This document shows positions 28,211 through 39,810 of a DNA stretch of 64,000 nt, in pieces. The notes beneath the pieces were generated by a model. That model searched no databases. It was not told the DNA's origin and was given only the letters and a program-made list of their open reading frames with translations. This stretch comes from Chrysogorgia sp. JL179-B06. Lineage: Eukaryota > Cnidaria > Anthozoa > Scleralcyonacea > Chrysogorgiidae. Where the stretch lies: positions 906,501 to 970,500 of the forward strand of contig JAYKKM010000042.1 in the NCBI GenBank assembly GCA_035772405.1. The letters run 5' to 3'. The translations under genes were made by a program, and so were the position numbers. How positions within the stretch are numbered: position 1 is the stretch's first letter; each line of letters opens with the position of its first letter.

Positions 28211-29180
28211 ATGGCTGAACGATTTGTCCATTTAAGCGAAGACGAAATTCAACTTTTACTTGAAAAAATACACCAAAAAATACAAACAAAGCTACAAAAT
28301 ATGGGATGAAAGTATTTGATGGTGAGTAAATATTTCTTTCAAATAAAAAATGAGAAAAACTGCAATTTCTCTAAATAAACATTAATTGAAAGTGAAAACG
28401 ACGCCGTAAAAAATATTTGTTTATAAAATTTAAATTTTCGGGTTTAATTTTGAGAATGGTTCACAAGCTCTCAAATGTTTGAAAAATACATCACATACAT
28501 GTCAAAATCCGAGTTGAATACTTGTCTGACGCTGTTTTATACGTCTGCTAGACAAAAAGACGGCTCATATTATAAAACAACAACAATGAAGTCGATAAGA
28601 GCCGCCATTGACCGGTTTTTGAAAAGCCCTCCAAACAATAAAGATTTCTCAATAATTGGAGATCCTACCTTTTCCGAAGCAAATACTGTCTTAAATGCGT
28701 TTGTCAAAGATTTAAGAAAATCCGGAAAAATAGCAGGCACAGTTCACAAAAGAGCTATTTCAAGCGACCAAATCCAGCTACTTTTTAGTTCTGGTGAGTT
28801 GGGGTCAGCCGACAGCAAAAGTCCAGCACAACTATTCCGTACAGTCTGGTTCTTCCTAAGTTTTTACTTTGGCAAAAGAGGCAGAGAAAACCAAAGGCAG
28901 TTGAAGCCGTCCATGCCAATTAGAGAGATTAACACCAGACGGGAAAGAGTTTTTTGAACTCAACCGTGAAGTTCCAGGTGCTCTCCTAGCGACAAAAAAT
29001 CATCAAGGAGGCCTCAACGATCCTGAAGACGAATCCGATGGCAAAATATTTTCTGTTCCCGACTCAAATATCTGCCCAGTCAAAACAATCAATAACTACT
29101 TGAAGCATCTAAATCCTTCCTGTGACTGTCTTTTTCAGCGACCAAAAGATCCAAAATGCCAAAATTTTGATGTCAACGTA
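28211..29180 (+). pseudogene. Crypton/DUF3504-like tyrosine recombinase relic, with one intron
   Basis: Exon 1 (28211-28321) starts MAERFVHLSEDEIQLLLEK. An extra A in the A-run at 28262-28267 shifts the frame; the other frame then runs to a GGTGAGT donor. The intron is 28322-28454 (GT-AG). Exon 2 from 28455 is in phase and encodes CLTLFYTSARQKDGSYY, SIRAAIDRFLKSPPNN, FSEANTVLNAFVKDLRKSGK and FFLSFYFGKRGREN, the pattern of DUF3504/ZMYM-type domesticated Crypton recombinases. A second frame change lies near 28920-28940, after which the protein-like sequence goes on (FELNREVPGALLATKNHQGG) to about 29180. The catalytic C-terminal part is missing. Confidence 0.65.
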
Positions 29181-29212
29181 TGAAATACATAAATATATGA
29201 AATCAGTGAAAA

Positions 29213-29333
29213 TATATGTAAATACGGTGTTAATAAATCTGTGTTCTATGATAAATAATATGTATAAACCATCCATTCAATAAAGTGTACTGTGTATCAT
29301 CCGCTTATGGTATACATACACTACCAAATGATT
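29213..29333 (+). repeat. ~120-bp direct repeat, right copy
   Basis: Partner of 22390-22508 in the same orientation. It starts just after the end of the Crypton-like relic. Confidence 0.7.
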
Positions 29334-29357
29334 AAGGCATGTACTAAAACCCGGAAC

Positions 29358-29410
29358 GGCGAAACGAAACCACCGAAACGAACGAAACCACCGAAACGAA
29401 CGAAACCAAA
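29358..29410. repeat. short 18-bp tandem repeat (GAAACGAACGAAACCACC)
   Basis: About two and a half units of the 18-mer. No other feature is seen in 29411-29780. Confidence 0.7.
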
Positions 29411-29779
29411 ATTGGAACCGCGGAAACAAGTACTGTAATCTTCTAATATTACTTTATCAATATTATAATGCGCTACAGAGCTGTTTGAAACACATATACC
29501 TGACTTTTAGCTTGTAGATGAACGTATTTCATATTATATATACAAATCGTTAACAGGAACATTAACAAGAACACAACGTCACATGACAATTGTGGCTAAT
29601 TTGTTCATAATATTCAATAATGTTATTATAACTTCATATCGAGCCACGCACGGTGAACATGTGTTAGTTTTGGTCTTAGAGCATCTGGAATATGCAGCAT
29701 CCAAGGTTTAAAATCTTTGTTTCTTCTTAATACATGCCTGATACAAGTGGTAGTGGCAGTTCTGAGAGTCATTTGTCAC

Positions 29780-30400
29780 CTTTGTCGATCCCGGTTCCCT
29801 TGTATACTCTATGTTCTTTGCCTACAATACAAAAATCGTGCGGAAGCTCTGGCACCTGAGCACATTCGAACTTGTTTTCCCGAGAGTTTTTTACTGAACT
29901 GATTATTTTCCCTGGATGCTGGCTCTCTTCCAGATAATTCCATCAGGGCTGCTGCTACATCAAAAGAATCGGATATAGCGGTCTTCACGATTGTTGCGGT
30001 GGATCTCTCGCGAATGGCCATAAGAGGGGGTGGGCATACATTTGCCTTTCCTTTTCTTTTCTCTGGGTAGTTGGTTTCTTCCAAGCGGACTTCGACAGAT
30101 TTCCCGCAATTAGTAGGTCAGGATCTGGCAGATTTTTCCTCTTCCGCACAAGGGATAGGAACTGCTGTAAAAATAACTCATTCTGAGCGACAGCAAGGGA
30201 ATGACAGAAAATCATAGCTGACTTGTACTTCGCGCATCCACACTTGACCATCTCTCCAGCAACAACAACTTGGTATGGAGGCTTGCCTTCTCCATCAAAA
30301 ACCAACTTCTGCGAGGCGGTACACGGGACCGACATGACTCCTTGATCTTTCTTTTGGATCTTAGCAGCAGATAACCACATTTGTTTCAGATTGCAGCATG
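29780..30400 (-). pseudogene. SWIM zinc-finger protein fragment
   Basis: The frame from 30380 has VVAGEMVKCGCAKYKSAM followed by FCHSLAVAQ: the CxC...CxH signature of the SWIM zinc finger. The next residues, NLPDPDLLIAGN and SAWKKPTT, are usual after SWIM in MULE-associated proteins of invertebrates. A frame change near 30060 continues as a Lys/Arg-rich tail. SWIM domains bind nucleic acid or protein partners. Upstream exons or domains are missing, so it is a fragment, perhaps of a transposon-captured gene. Confidence 0.55.
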
Positions 30401-30535
30401 AGACTGCGATGATACGTGAATGCTCGTGGGTGACACTGAGTCCTTCTTCCTCACTAACAGACTCTCTTTCAAATAAATGTTTAGGGTTACCTAAACCGTA
30501 CGCATGTCATGTAGGGTTAGGATTAACCTCGTACC

Positions 30536-32129
30536 CAGTGGCGAAGCTAGCGGTCATGCTAGTCATGCTCAGCATGACTAAACATTTCCTGAAAATGTAT
30601 AGTTTTGATTGCTTTTATTTACTTTATTTGAAATCTCTCCTTAGAACTTTGAAGTCGTGTGCATTTCGAAGAGAACAAGTAATAATAGTTCACGCATATT
30701 ACGCGGATATTCTCGATCCTTATCCGGCCCTGATTGATCGGGCGTCTAAAATCCGCCGTCTTCGTTCCCAGGCTCTTTTGTTCAGCCTGGCCCCGGCCCA
30801 AGTCATGCTCTTTGTGAATAGCATGAATAGCCATGCGAATAGTCATGCTTATTCTCGAAATATTATTGGTTGACGGTACTTGACGCATGCTCAGTTTGCC
30901 TATTTTAGACAAGCTGGTCATGTTTTTCGGATGAGCATGAGCATAGCCTGATAGCCCAAAATATTAGCTTTCCGCCTGACCAACTATGTATTACGTCTGT
31001 TTAAGGAGATCCTTGATTTATCATGGCATCAACGAGCTCTGATTCGGTCCAAACAGCCGTTGTTTGTGAACTGCTTAGAAAACCGTTTTCGGTGCAAAAC
31101 ATCGACGACAAAAATCTTCCAGTTGGACAGCGACCAATGCCAGATCTTGGCAATTCGTCTTTCTTTCGTTTTATTGGCAATGAATCGCAGTTGAAAATGT
31201 TTACCGAGAATTGTAAACCGGCAAACCATTGCAAAGATTCTCTCCAAGATGACTAGATGAGAGAAGCACGGACGAGAGATCAATCATGAAGACGGAATGG
31301 ACAGCCCCGAAGGGCGAAGGACAGAAAATATTATTATGCTGTGTTGACATTTATCCGTGAAACTCCGTAATATTAATCATTATGAAACGTTATTTTTGTC
31401 CGATTTAAATAAATTCTTTATCGAAATGATCACTTGAATCTGGCGCATCGAACGCTGTACGTTTCGTCTACTTAAAATGTTAATATCAGATGTTATATGA
31501 GAAAATGTGTAAGCGAGTATTAAGTACCCAAAACTCGTCTTTAAATTAAAATCAAAGGACATAGCTTCAAGATCTATTCGACGTTTAGCCGGTGATTCAA
31601 TGCTTTTATGATAATTAAAGCGATATAATATGCCCATTAAAGCGATATAATTTCTGTTATGCCCATTAAAGCGATATAATTTCGTAAAAGATATATTTCG
31701 TATACCTTGCCGTTGATTTTTATAAAAGTTTTGACACACGAAGATCTTCAATCGAACTGCAGATATTAGAAAAAATAGCATTGCCGTGTTTACTGTTTAC
31801 ATTAAAATTTTGTCTGCGTGTCAGGCGTTATGCATTGGGAGGGCTGAGAGCGGGCTAGCCTGCGTGCGACGCCTGATTTTTCTTTGCATTAGTTCCTAAG
31901 CATGCTACTGATGCGCTCTGATATAAAGCGAAACGGTCCAAAAAAGGAAATTTTATAAACTTCTGAGCTGAAAAATCACCGCTCAGAATGCAGGAAATGC
32001 CATTTATGGGAATCTATATTTTAAAATTTTACGGGGGTGCATGCCCTCGGATCTATAGAAAGCCTCGCGCCTTTGGCACTCGGATTATTAGTTAGCATGA
32101 CCTCCCATTTGGGACCAGCTTCGCCATCG
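30536..32129 (+). mobile_element. hAT-like element fossil
   Basis: The left end CAGTGGCGAAGCTAG-GGTCATGCTAG is inverted at the right end (TTAGCATGACC, then GACCAGCTTCGCCATCG at 32112-32129). hAT termini commonly begin CAGTGGCG. The interior holds a TTF-like N-terminal transposase fragment at 31023. The block 31980-32080 (CAGAATGCAGGAAATG, GGGGTGCATGCCCTCGG) is related in inverse orientation to 15550-15690 and 60500-60640. No 8-bp target duplication is evident, so the right end is uncertain. Confidence 0.55.
31023..31256 (+). pseudogene. hAT transposase N-terminal fragment (TTF-type region)
   Basis: A 77-residue frame containing CELLRKPFSVQNIDDK and VGQRPMPDLG, which resembles the lead-in to the TTF-type zinc finger of ZNF862-like hAT transposases. 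The zinc-finger cysteines and the catalytic domain do not follow. It lies within the hAT fossil and in the expected direction. Confidence 0.4.
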
Positions 32130-32294
32130 CCCGGCGAGCGGAGATGAGAACCTGTGTACGAGGTTGGGTTAGGATTATGTTAGGGACTGAATAGTGCAGA
32201 GCCTATTTATTTTCTGGTCACAGTTCCCTCACGGTTAACTCTATTATTTATTTATTTATGTTATTTTTGTTTTTTTATATTTAATCTAACTATA

Positions 32295-32378
32295 TTTAGT
32301 CTACGTGAACTACATTTCATTAGTCTAAGCGAACTGTATTTCATTTATAGTCTACGTGAATTATATTTAGTCTAAATA
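32295..32378. repeat. three imperfect ~28-bp tandem repeats
   Basis: Units share TAGTCTA-GTGAA-TATATTT with changes. They lie in otherwise featureless AT-rich DNA. A CTCGTACCCAGAACGAG foldback follows at 32395-32412. Confidence 0.55.
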
Positions 32379-32699
32379 TAGTTCAATGCCTCGTACCCAG
32401 AACGAGACAATCTCGTTCCCAGAGCCTGCGATAGCCCTGTCCTGCGGATGGGGAACGGAGGCTCTTGGGATAATCCATCGCCGGAAGTAATTTGATTGGC
32501 TATTCGTAATTGAGTTAAATAGATATTAATTGTGCCTGATACTAATATTGACTCAAAACCAAATCGAATATAGCAAATTTCGTCAGTTATATTGTCAAAT
32601 GCTTGTCGTTGTTACAACAGTACGTCTCTTTGGATAAAAACAGGCACGCTTGGGCGTACATGTATCTATAAATAGTCGCTATTTGGTTCCCCATACTGA

Positions 32700-32897
32700 G
32701 ACAGGGACACGTGGTAACTTGTGGTAACACATTTCTTTTAAATTTAGAGTACTCCCAAGGTTTTCGAAGGATGTTTTTAAATTTTCTTTTTTCCGGAACA
32801 ATTAAGGAATGGAACGAGCTACCCAAAGACGCAGTTGTTTCAAATTCCTTAGACACTTTCAAATCTAAACTTATTGATTCTTTAGTTCTGGTTTGAT
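32700..32897 (+). pseudogene. C-terminal tail fragment of a non-LTR RT
   Basis: The frame 32711-32896 ends with FLFSGTIKEWNELPKDAVVS and LDTFKSKLIDSL, the conserved tail of CR1/Jockey-type ORF2 proteins (IKxWNxLP, then LxxFKxxL). Only this 3' scrap is present, in the plus orientation. Confidence 0.65.
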
Positions 32898-33610
32898 TAA
32901 CTATACATTTTAATGTTGATTTTATAACATACTATTCTTAATCCAAACAAATACTTTCTAATTAGCTATTATATAATGTAACATTTTTAATGTAAACATA
33001 CTTTTTAGTTTTACATAGTTGGCATGATGTTGAAAAGGACTTAATACATGTAATGTAGAAAGCCAATAAGACTTGCACATCAATTGACGTCATTTTCGTC
33101 CAGTTTTGTGTGAACACGCTGTGAAAATTATACTTTTTGAAACACGTTACAAATAAAAACACTCAAAAAGGACATATAGATATGGATATATAGACTATGT
33201 TGTCCAAGTGAGACATACAGTATAACAATTCAGGAAATATAAATTATAAACAATTATTTTATTTATAAATTTACATTATTTAAAGGACTTTGTTACAAGA
33301 ATGTCAAAGTACCGGTAATAAGGATTTCATTATCAGTTATATATCCAGTTGGTAAAGTAAATTGATTCAGATAAGAACTATCTCAGTACTAGCACTGTAA
33401 ATTAGTATAAAATTAAAAACAGGATGTCCAGCAATGTTATCAAGATAATAAGAGCAACCATACATTGATTGCTCGTCAACACACGTGCAGTAGAAAATAG
33501 TTTTTAATTAAAATAAATATTTGCAAATTTTTCAATGTGGCTTTCCTTTATGACACAAACTTTGTATGACATTGACAACAGGCAGCATATAGTTTACCGT
33601 TTTGATATGA
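32898..33610. other. AT-rich non-coding DNA
   Basis: Probably includes the 3' end of the RT-tail fragment. Nothing else is supported. Confidence 0.3.
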
Positions 33611-34105
33611 GGACTTGTTGCAGCAGTATATGACTTGTTTCAGCAGTATACAAGTTATTACAGTATAGTTATTGCAGCAGTATAGGACTCGTCACAACGG
33701 TATATAACTTGTAACAGCAGTATAGGACTTGTTGCAGCAGTATAGGACTTGTCACCGTAGTATAACTTGTTGCTTCGGTATATGACTTGTCACAGCAGTA
33801 TAGGACATGTCGCAGCAGTATATAACTTGTTGCAGCAGTATAGGACTTGTAACAGCAGTATAGGACTTGTCACAGCAGAGGACATGTCATAGTAGTATAA
33901 CTTGTTGCTTCAGTATATGACTTGTCACAGCAGTATAGGACTTGTCACAACGGTATAGGACTTGTCACATCAGTACAGCACTTGTCGTAATAGTACGGCT
34001 ATAGGATTTGTTGCAATAGGATTTGTATATAGGACTTGCCACAGCAATATACTGTAGGACTTGTCCCAGCAGTATAAGAGTTGTAGGAGTTGTCGCAGCA
34101 GTATA
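33611..34105. repeat. ~20-bp minisatellite (GGACTTGTCACAGCAGTATA)
   Basis: About 24 diverged units with the core ACTTGT-(G/C)-CAGCAGTATA, including some shortened and fused units. No coding frame runs through it. The variation between units suggests an old array. Confidence 0.92.
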
Positions 34106-35845
34106 GCAGAATATAGGCTCTTACTTCGTGTATACGGAACACAGAAGATTACATCATTGAAATATTTAGTTTAAAAGTAGGGTTAGTGTTCCTTTATTTC
34201 AGGGTTAAGACTAGAGTTTTTATTTGGGTTATGGTTAGGGTTTTTGTTCTTGTAAAGCTTCTGAATCCCGACAAAATAACCTTGATTTGTCTAAGACGTA
34301 GTCTGTGTCCATTATGTGTCCGGTACACGAAGGAGATGCCAGAATATTTCACAAAAAAACTTTGACAATTCAAAATGTGATTGCATATAGCTTGAATGTT
34401 TATGTCCATGTGACATGTTCTGATTTGTTTCTATTTACTGCAGTGGTGTTTGTTACCAATGTCCAACTGCTAATGGTTTGATATACTGTTGTGTTAAAAT
34501 CTACAAAACATAATAGTGCACAAATATTATAAACTGTATCTTCAGAAATTTTACATGATAATATATAAGGTGACACTGATACAGCCTAATAATAGGATAT
34601 TTAAAACGACAGTATAGGTATACAGTAGCATGGATAAAATTAAAGAGATCAGTATTAAAAATTAAAAAGATATAAAATGATCTTAACTCAAAGTATTAGG
34701 AAAGAAATCTTGGAAATAAAAATAATAAATGCTTACCTGATTTTGTTGTAACTTTGCCAACGACTTCGTATAAAGTAAATGGTTTGATCCTAGGAGTATC
34801 ATTGACAGTGTGAAGTTGATCGTTCACAGTGTGAAGTTGAGGTTGTTCATTGTTGTAGTCTCGAGAAAGACTATTGTTGGTGACTGACGTTTCGACGGCC
34901 TCAGTGGCGGCTTCGTATAACTAACGAAAACTGTGGTACATCACACTTGCAAATTCAGTTAAGTTCATGTTCAAAATACTTATCAAAATGAAATTTGTAA
35001 TCCGTTCAATCCCCTATCGCTCCTTGAATGCGAAACAAGATGGCGTCGTTTCGAAAACGCAACGTCGTACCATTTTGAGAAGAGCCTGTGTACACGTTCT
35101 TCTGTGTTGTGATTGGCTCCAAAAGCTAACACGCGTGATAGCAATGTATCTACTGCGCGCATGCGCAGTGCGCAGTAGATACAAAAAGCAAAAGAAGGAG
35201 GACTTGTTGCGGCGTGATGAACTTATAGTCGCAAATTCGAATTGACGAACTCATAAAGATCCATTCACAAAGTTTATTTGCCGAACTTGCGCAAGGAGAA
35301 TTTCTCCTTAACTTCAAAATTAAATTAATTTAAGAATATTTGCGGTTGTATTGCAATCCGCATGGGTCAAGCATGAGAGAAAAGATTCGATCATCCCATG
35401 GGCGCTATAAAATTGTTGAATACCTGTCCACTTTCGCTATTTGTATCTGTTGACAGTTACTAAAAGAGTCAAATTACGGAAAGTTCATCATATACTAAAA
35501 CCCCATTTAAAAAAGAGCAGAAGGGCAGAAGAACTTTTATCCACATGTAAAAACTTTCAAAAACTTATACGCATCTTGTATTGTAACTATATACTCTGCA
35601 TACTGTTGTTAAAATAACTATACATATAATTAAGTGTGAGCTGTCATCCGCTACGAACGACACATTAAAACAACAAAAAAAACAAATAAATATATATTTT
35701 GCTTTCCTCTTACAAAGACTGACGGATTTATCCAACTGCAAGTTTTTAGACTTCGGTTGATTTAATAAGTGAAAGTTTTAAACTGCACATACATCTACAT
35801 CTATCTTTATTTTCCTTAAAACCATAAGTATCACAAGGAATTCAA
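34106..35845. other. non-coding stretch with one GC palindrome
   Basis: No gene is supported. A splice-donor-like TTACCTG near 34732 and a stretch around 34790-34920 on the minus strand could be part of an unidentified exon, but no domain is visible. Confidence 0.3.
35146..35182. repeat. GC-rich perfect hairpin
   Basis: GTATCTACTGCGC is inverted 11 bases later as GCGCAGTAGATAC, with an alternating GCGCATGCGCAGTGCGC centre. It stands out from the AT-rich background and could form a cruciform or Z-DNA. Confidence 0.75.
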
Positions 35846-35993
35846 ATAATAATAATAATAATAATCATTAATAATAAATAAATAAATAATTATATATATG
35901 AGTCTATACAAAGCTTTTAAGGTAAAACAATAAAAATAATATATACATATATAAGTAAAAATAAAAGTAAAAATAAAAATATATTTACAACAA

Positions 35994-37166
35994 TCAATTT
36001 ATTCTAAAATGTCCCAATGCTAATGTTTTGAATGACTCGGTGGATGGAGCCTGTACAATGTCTTCTGTTAGGGCGTTCCAGTTCTTTATTGTTCTGGGGA
36101 AAAAGCTGTTGATATAGTAGTTGGGACCTGTGGACATTTGGATGAAGGACTTTGAATGCTGGTTCCTGGTGATCTTGGTTGGCCTTCTGAGATCATTCGG
36201 CAGTGGAACGGCTATCTGGTTATTGATTGCTTTATATAATATATTGAGCCGGTTAACTGTTCTTCTAGTTTCCAAAGTGTCCCATCCGAGCTCTTTAATG
36301 AGCCCGGTTACACTGGTATTATATCTGTCATAACGGTTTAGGGCAAAGCGAGCAGCTCTGCGTTGTACAGCTTCAATTTGTAAAATGTTAGTCTTAGTAT
36401 GTGGATCCCAAACTGCAGAGGAATACTCCAGATGTGGTCTGACCAATGAGGTATACGCTATTGATTTGACATCAGAGGAACACTTACTTAGATTACGTCT
36501 AAGGAAATTTAACTGGTTTGTTGCTTTTTTAGTTATCAACACTGACCCAGAAATATTGTAATTGTGTTCCACAGTGGAATGAAGTCTGGAGATTCGTAGG
36601 ATAAAACATTTAGTTGGATTAAATGACATTTGCCAGACATTTGACCATTTCACCAAGAGATCCAGATCATCTTGAAGTGTTTTAGCATCGTCTATTGAAG
36701 TAACTGGCCGAAATAATAGACAATCGTCGGCAAACAGTTTGATGTTGGAAAATATCCCATCCCCAATGTTATTTACATATAATAGGAACATTAGGGGGCC
36801 CAGCACCGTCCCTTGAGGTACCCCTGAATGTACATGCACAGATTCAGAGCACTCCCCATCCACAATCACTCTTTTATAACGTGTAGTTAGCCATGTTCTA
36901 ATCCATTGCTGTAGTTGATGGGATAGACCATAATTCTTAAGCTTCATGAGAAGACGTTCATGTGGCACTGTGTCAAAGGCCTTTGAGAAGTCTAGTATGA
37001 GAAGATCTATTTGCTCTCTTTCTTTCATTGATCTGACAATATTATCAATGGTAATGATTAGTTGGGATTCACAAGAGTGTCCTGAGTGAAAGCCATGTTG
37101 ATAGTGAACAAGAATGTTGTTACGATCAAGATGTCCCATAATCTGACTATACATCACATGTTCCAT
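35994..37166 (-). pseudogene. CR1-like ORF2, reverse transcriptase C-terminal part
   Basis: Same frame as the N-terminal part, beginning just after the in-frame stop. It has the RT motifs LLILDFSKAFDTVPHERLL (motif A), GVPQGTVLGPLMFLLYVN (motif B) and KLFADDCLLF, the FADD catalytic box. The usual C-terminal region follows: LVRPHLEYSSAVWDPH and IKNWNALTEDIV. It ends 390 codons later at 35994. Apart from the one upstream nonsense codon this half is intact, suggesting recent activity of the family. Confidence 0.88.
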
Positions 37167-37190
37167 GATCTTGCTGGAAATACTTGTAAG

Positions 37191-39362
37191 TTAGACTGGT
37201 CTATAATTGGCTGGGTCTGAACGTGTTCCCTTCTTGAAAATAGGGGTGATGTTAGCTGATAGCCAATCAGGTGGTAAAACTGCACTGCTATATGATTGGT
37301 TAAATATAAATGCAAGAACAGGAGCTAACTCACTTGCAGCTTCTTTTAGGACTCTTGTATATATCAAGTCAGGACCAATTGCTTTACGCGTATTCAGGTT
37401 AATGAGTAACTTATGGATGCCTGCTGTTGTTATGACAATATCATCCATGATGGGGGTAATATTTGTTGGTAAAGCTGGTAGTATATCAAGATCTTCTTTG
37501 GTAAACACTTGCTGGTATTGATTACTGAGGATTTCTGCTTTGGACTTACTGTCCATTGCTGTTGTTCCATTGTATTTCAGTTGAGATACACCAACTTTAT
37601 CTTTTCTCAAACCTTTGATATAGGACCAGAAGCGTTTTGGTTTCTCGTACAATGTAGAGGTATTTAGAATTTCTTTAATATAGCCATCATGGGCTAATTG
37701 GAGTTCTTTCTTAATAGTTCTGCGTAAGTCCTTAAATTTCTTCCAATCTTCAGCTTTTCCAGATGACTTGGCTTTCTTGTATCGACGACATTTTTTCCTG
37801 ATCTTCTGCTTAAGCTTCCTCGTCAGATAGGGTAAGTTCCATCGTCCACTAATTTTCTTTTGTGGAATATGATCTTTAGTGGCCTGTGTAACAGCGACCT
37901 TTAATGAGTTCCAATTCACTTCTACAGATCTTTCATGAGGATTAGAGGCTAAGAATTCCTGTTGATACAAGTTCAAGTCATTTTTCAAATTAGTCCAATT
38001 AGCTTTGCCATATAGGTGCACAAGTCTTGTTGATTTCTTGTTAATTTTAGCTTTGGTATCAATATCTGCAAGAACAGTTTCATGGTCACTCATGCCAGGA
38101 CCAGTGCGGATGTTTTTAACTAAATCAGACGATGTAACAAATAGTAAGTCCAATATGTTCTTTTCTCGAGTGGGATATAAATTAACTTGGGAGATGTAAT
38201 TATCTCTGGCAATGTCTAACATCTTATAACTGACCTCAGTAGTATAAACACGAGCTGACTTTAAACTTTCGTTAACCCAGTCAATGTCAGGTAGGTTGAA
38301 ATCTCCAGCTAAGATAAGGTTTGGTGGCCCATTACTGCTCACGGATAATTTCTGTAACGATGAATCCAACGCATGCAAAGGAGCTGTGTCATTACTCGGT
38401 GGCCGATAGAAGGAACATAGGTACAGTGGTTTGGAATTTTGGATATGAAGTCTTGCCCATATAGCTTCGCAATCAGAATCCAATTCAGGTAAATCAGTGG
38501 CTACATAATACTCATGAACTGCAATAAATACGCCACCAGCACCAAGTACACGGTCTTTACGGAATATTTCATAAGATGGTGGGAAAATTTCTCCATTGCA
38601 CATTGTGTTGTCAATATGTGACTCACAACCAAATATGATATCAGGTTTCTCGACTTCAATAAGAGCTAGGAACTCAGTACGTTTGTTGGTACTTCTTAGA
38701 CTACGACAGTTAACTGACATAACTCGGAGAGGTTTCTTTGATGTTTTGGGCATTGACTTACGGCCTCGCGATCTAGAACTTACACTTTTTGGAGTGGTAC
38801 AAGATGACTCCTGTGGTGGCAAATCTAATGAAGTTGAGCTCAACGATGAAAACGAGTTATATGTGCATGGATCCAATGATGTTTCAAATAATGAGTCAGA
38901 GAAACTCGGTAATCCGCAGTTTACACATATCCAAACACACGATGTGTTGGCTAAGGTGTTGTACGTTTCATCGCCAACCGAGCAGCACTTTGTATGGTGC
39001 CACAAGTCACAATTATCACACTGAATACCTTTCTGGTTGACTTTAACAGGCTTCGTACATACCCCACAAGGATATTTCCAGTTTGGACCAGGGTTTGGTT
39101 GAATATCGCCACCTAGGAGCAGCACTGAGAGCAGAAATCCCTCGATACTCCTTGAGTTCGGCCATGTGCTGGAAGGCCTCTCCACTCTATTTTGACGATA
39201 AATCGCTTCAAGTCCAATTGAAATGGGTTCGTTACTTGCCAGAGTGATATTTAGGCCAAAACCATTAATTCCAGTTGAGAAATGCGAGACATTGTGTGCT
39301 TTTTGACTGATGAAAGCTGCTATGAAGACGATAGACAGCGGAGCTAAAAACTTTACAGCCAT
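37191..39362 (-). pseudogene. CR1-like ORF2, N-terminal part: signal-like leader, 2A-like motif, PHD finger, APE endonuclease
   Basis: The ATG at 39362 starts MAVKFLAPLSIVFIAAF, a hydrophobic leader resembling a signal peptide. A 2A-like motif GDIQPNPGP is at residues 85-93 (39110-39084), preceded by a leucine-rich stretch as in ribosome-skipping 2A sequences. A PHD-type Cys/His finger (PCGVCTKP, CDNCDLWHHTKC, WICVNCG) covers ~98-150. The APE endonuclease begins at ~212 (VMSVNCRSLRS, ILAGDFNLPDIDW, GMSDHETVLADI). RT starts near residue 650. The frame reaches NYRPV and then TAA at 37193-37191, a single in-frame stop within the first RT motif; coding continues beyond in the same frame. Confidence 0.85.
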
Positions 39363-39425
39363 CTTGGGCTCGCGGACATGCCTCAGACATACCTCAGATA
39401 AAACGTCTAAGCTGTCTGGCAAAAG

Positions 39426-39810
39426 TGATCGCGTGTATCCCTCGACAGGTAAAAATGTGTCCAGGTGGTTATTTTAACAAACATTGAAGAACAATGCCGA
39501 AAACTTTGTGCAAAACAACACAAGTGCCAACCTCGCACCCAGGGTCTTCTCAGTGCCCGGGGCACGATTATACGTGGCACTATTATACGTGGACTCTTCT
39601 CTATTTTGAAAGAAGTTTTACCAGGGTATGTTTACTTTTGAGCGTAACAACTCCTCTTCTGAAACGTGTATTACGGCCGTACGATTATTGAACCTTTAAC
39701 TTGCAACTATCATGTGTCGATCATTCATTCTACTGAAGTGTAGTCCAGTAGAGTCGTCTGCAAACCATATACTTGACTTGCATCGGGTTCTTCTACCTTT
39801 AAACTTTTGA
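39426..39810. other. junction DNA between two retroelement relics
   Basis: No gene is supported. It could contain the 5' untranslated part of the CR1-like element. Confidence 0.3.

Larger units (their letters stand above)
35846..39425 (-). mobile_element. CR1-like non-LTR retrotransposon, nearly full length
   Basis: A minus-strand element. Its ORF2 runs from 39362 to 35994 in one frame with a single nonsense codon, and its 3' end is an (AAT)n/(AAAT)n microsatellite at 35846-35893, the normal CR1-like tail. The 5' limit is not defined. It is the best preserved retrotransposon here. Confidence 0.85.

Noticed and set aside
34967..35245. 92-codon frame with basic residues
   Set aside because: No family resemblance, and it runs through a palindrome; likely chance.
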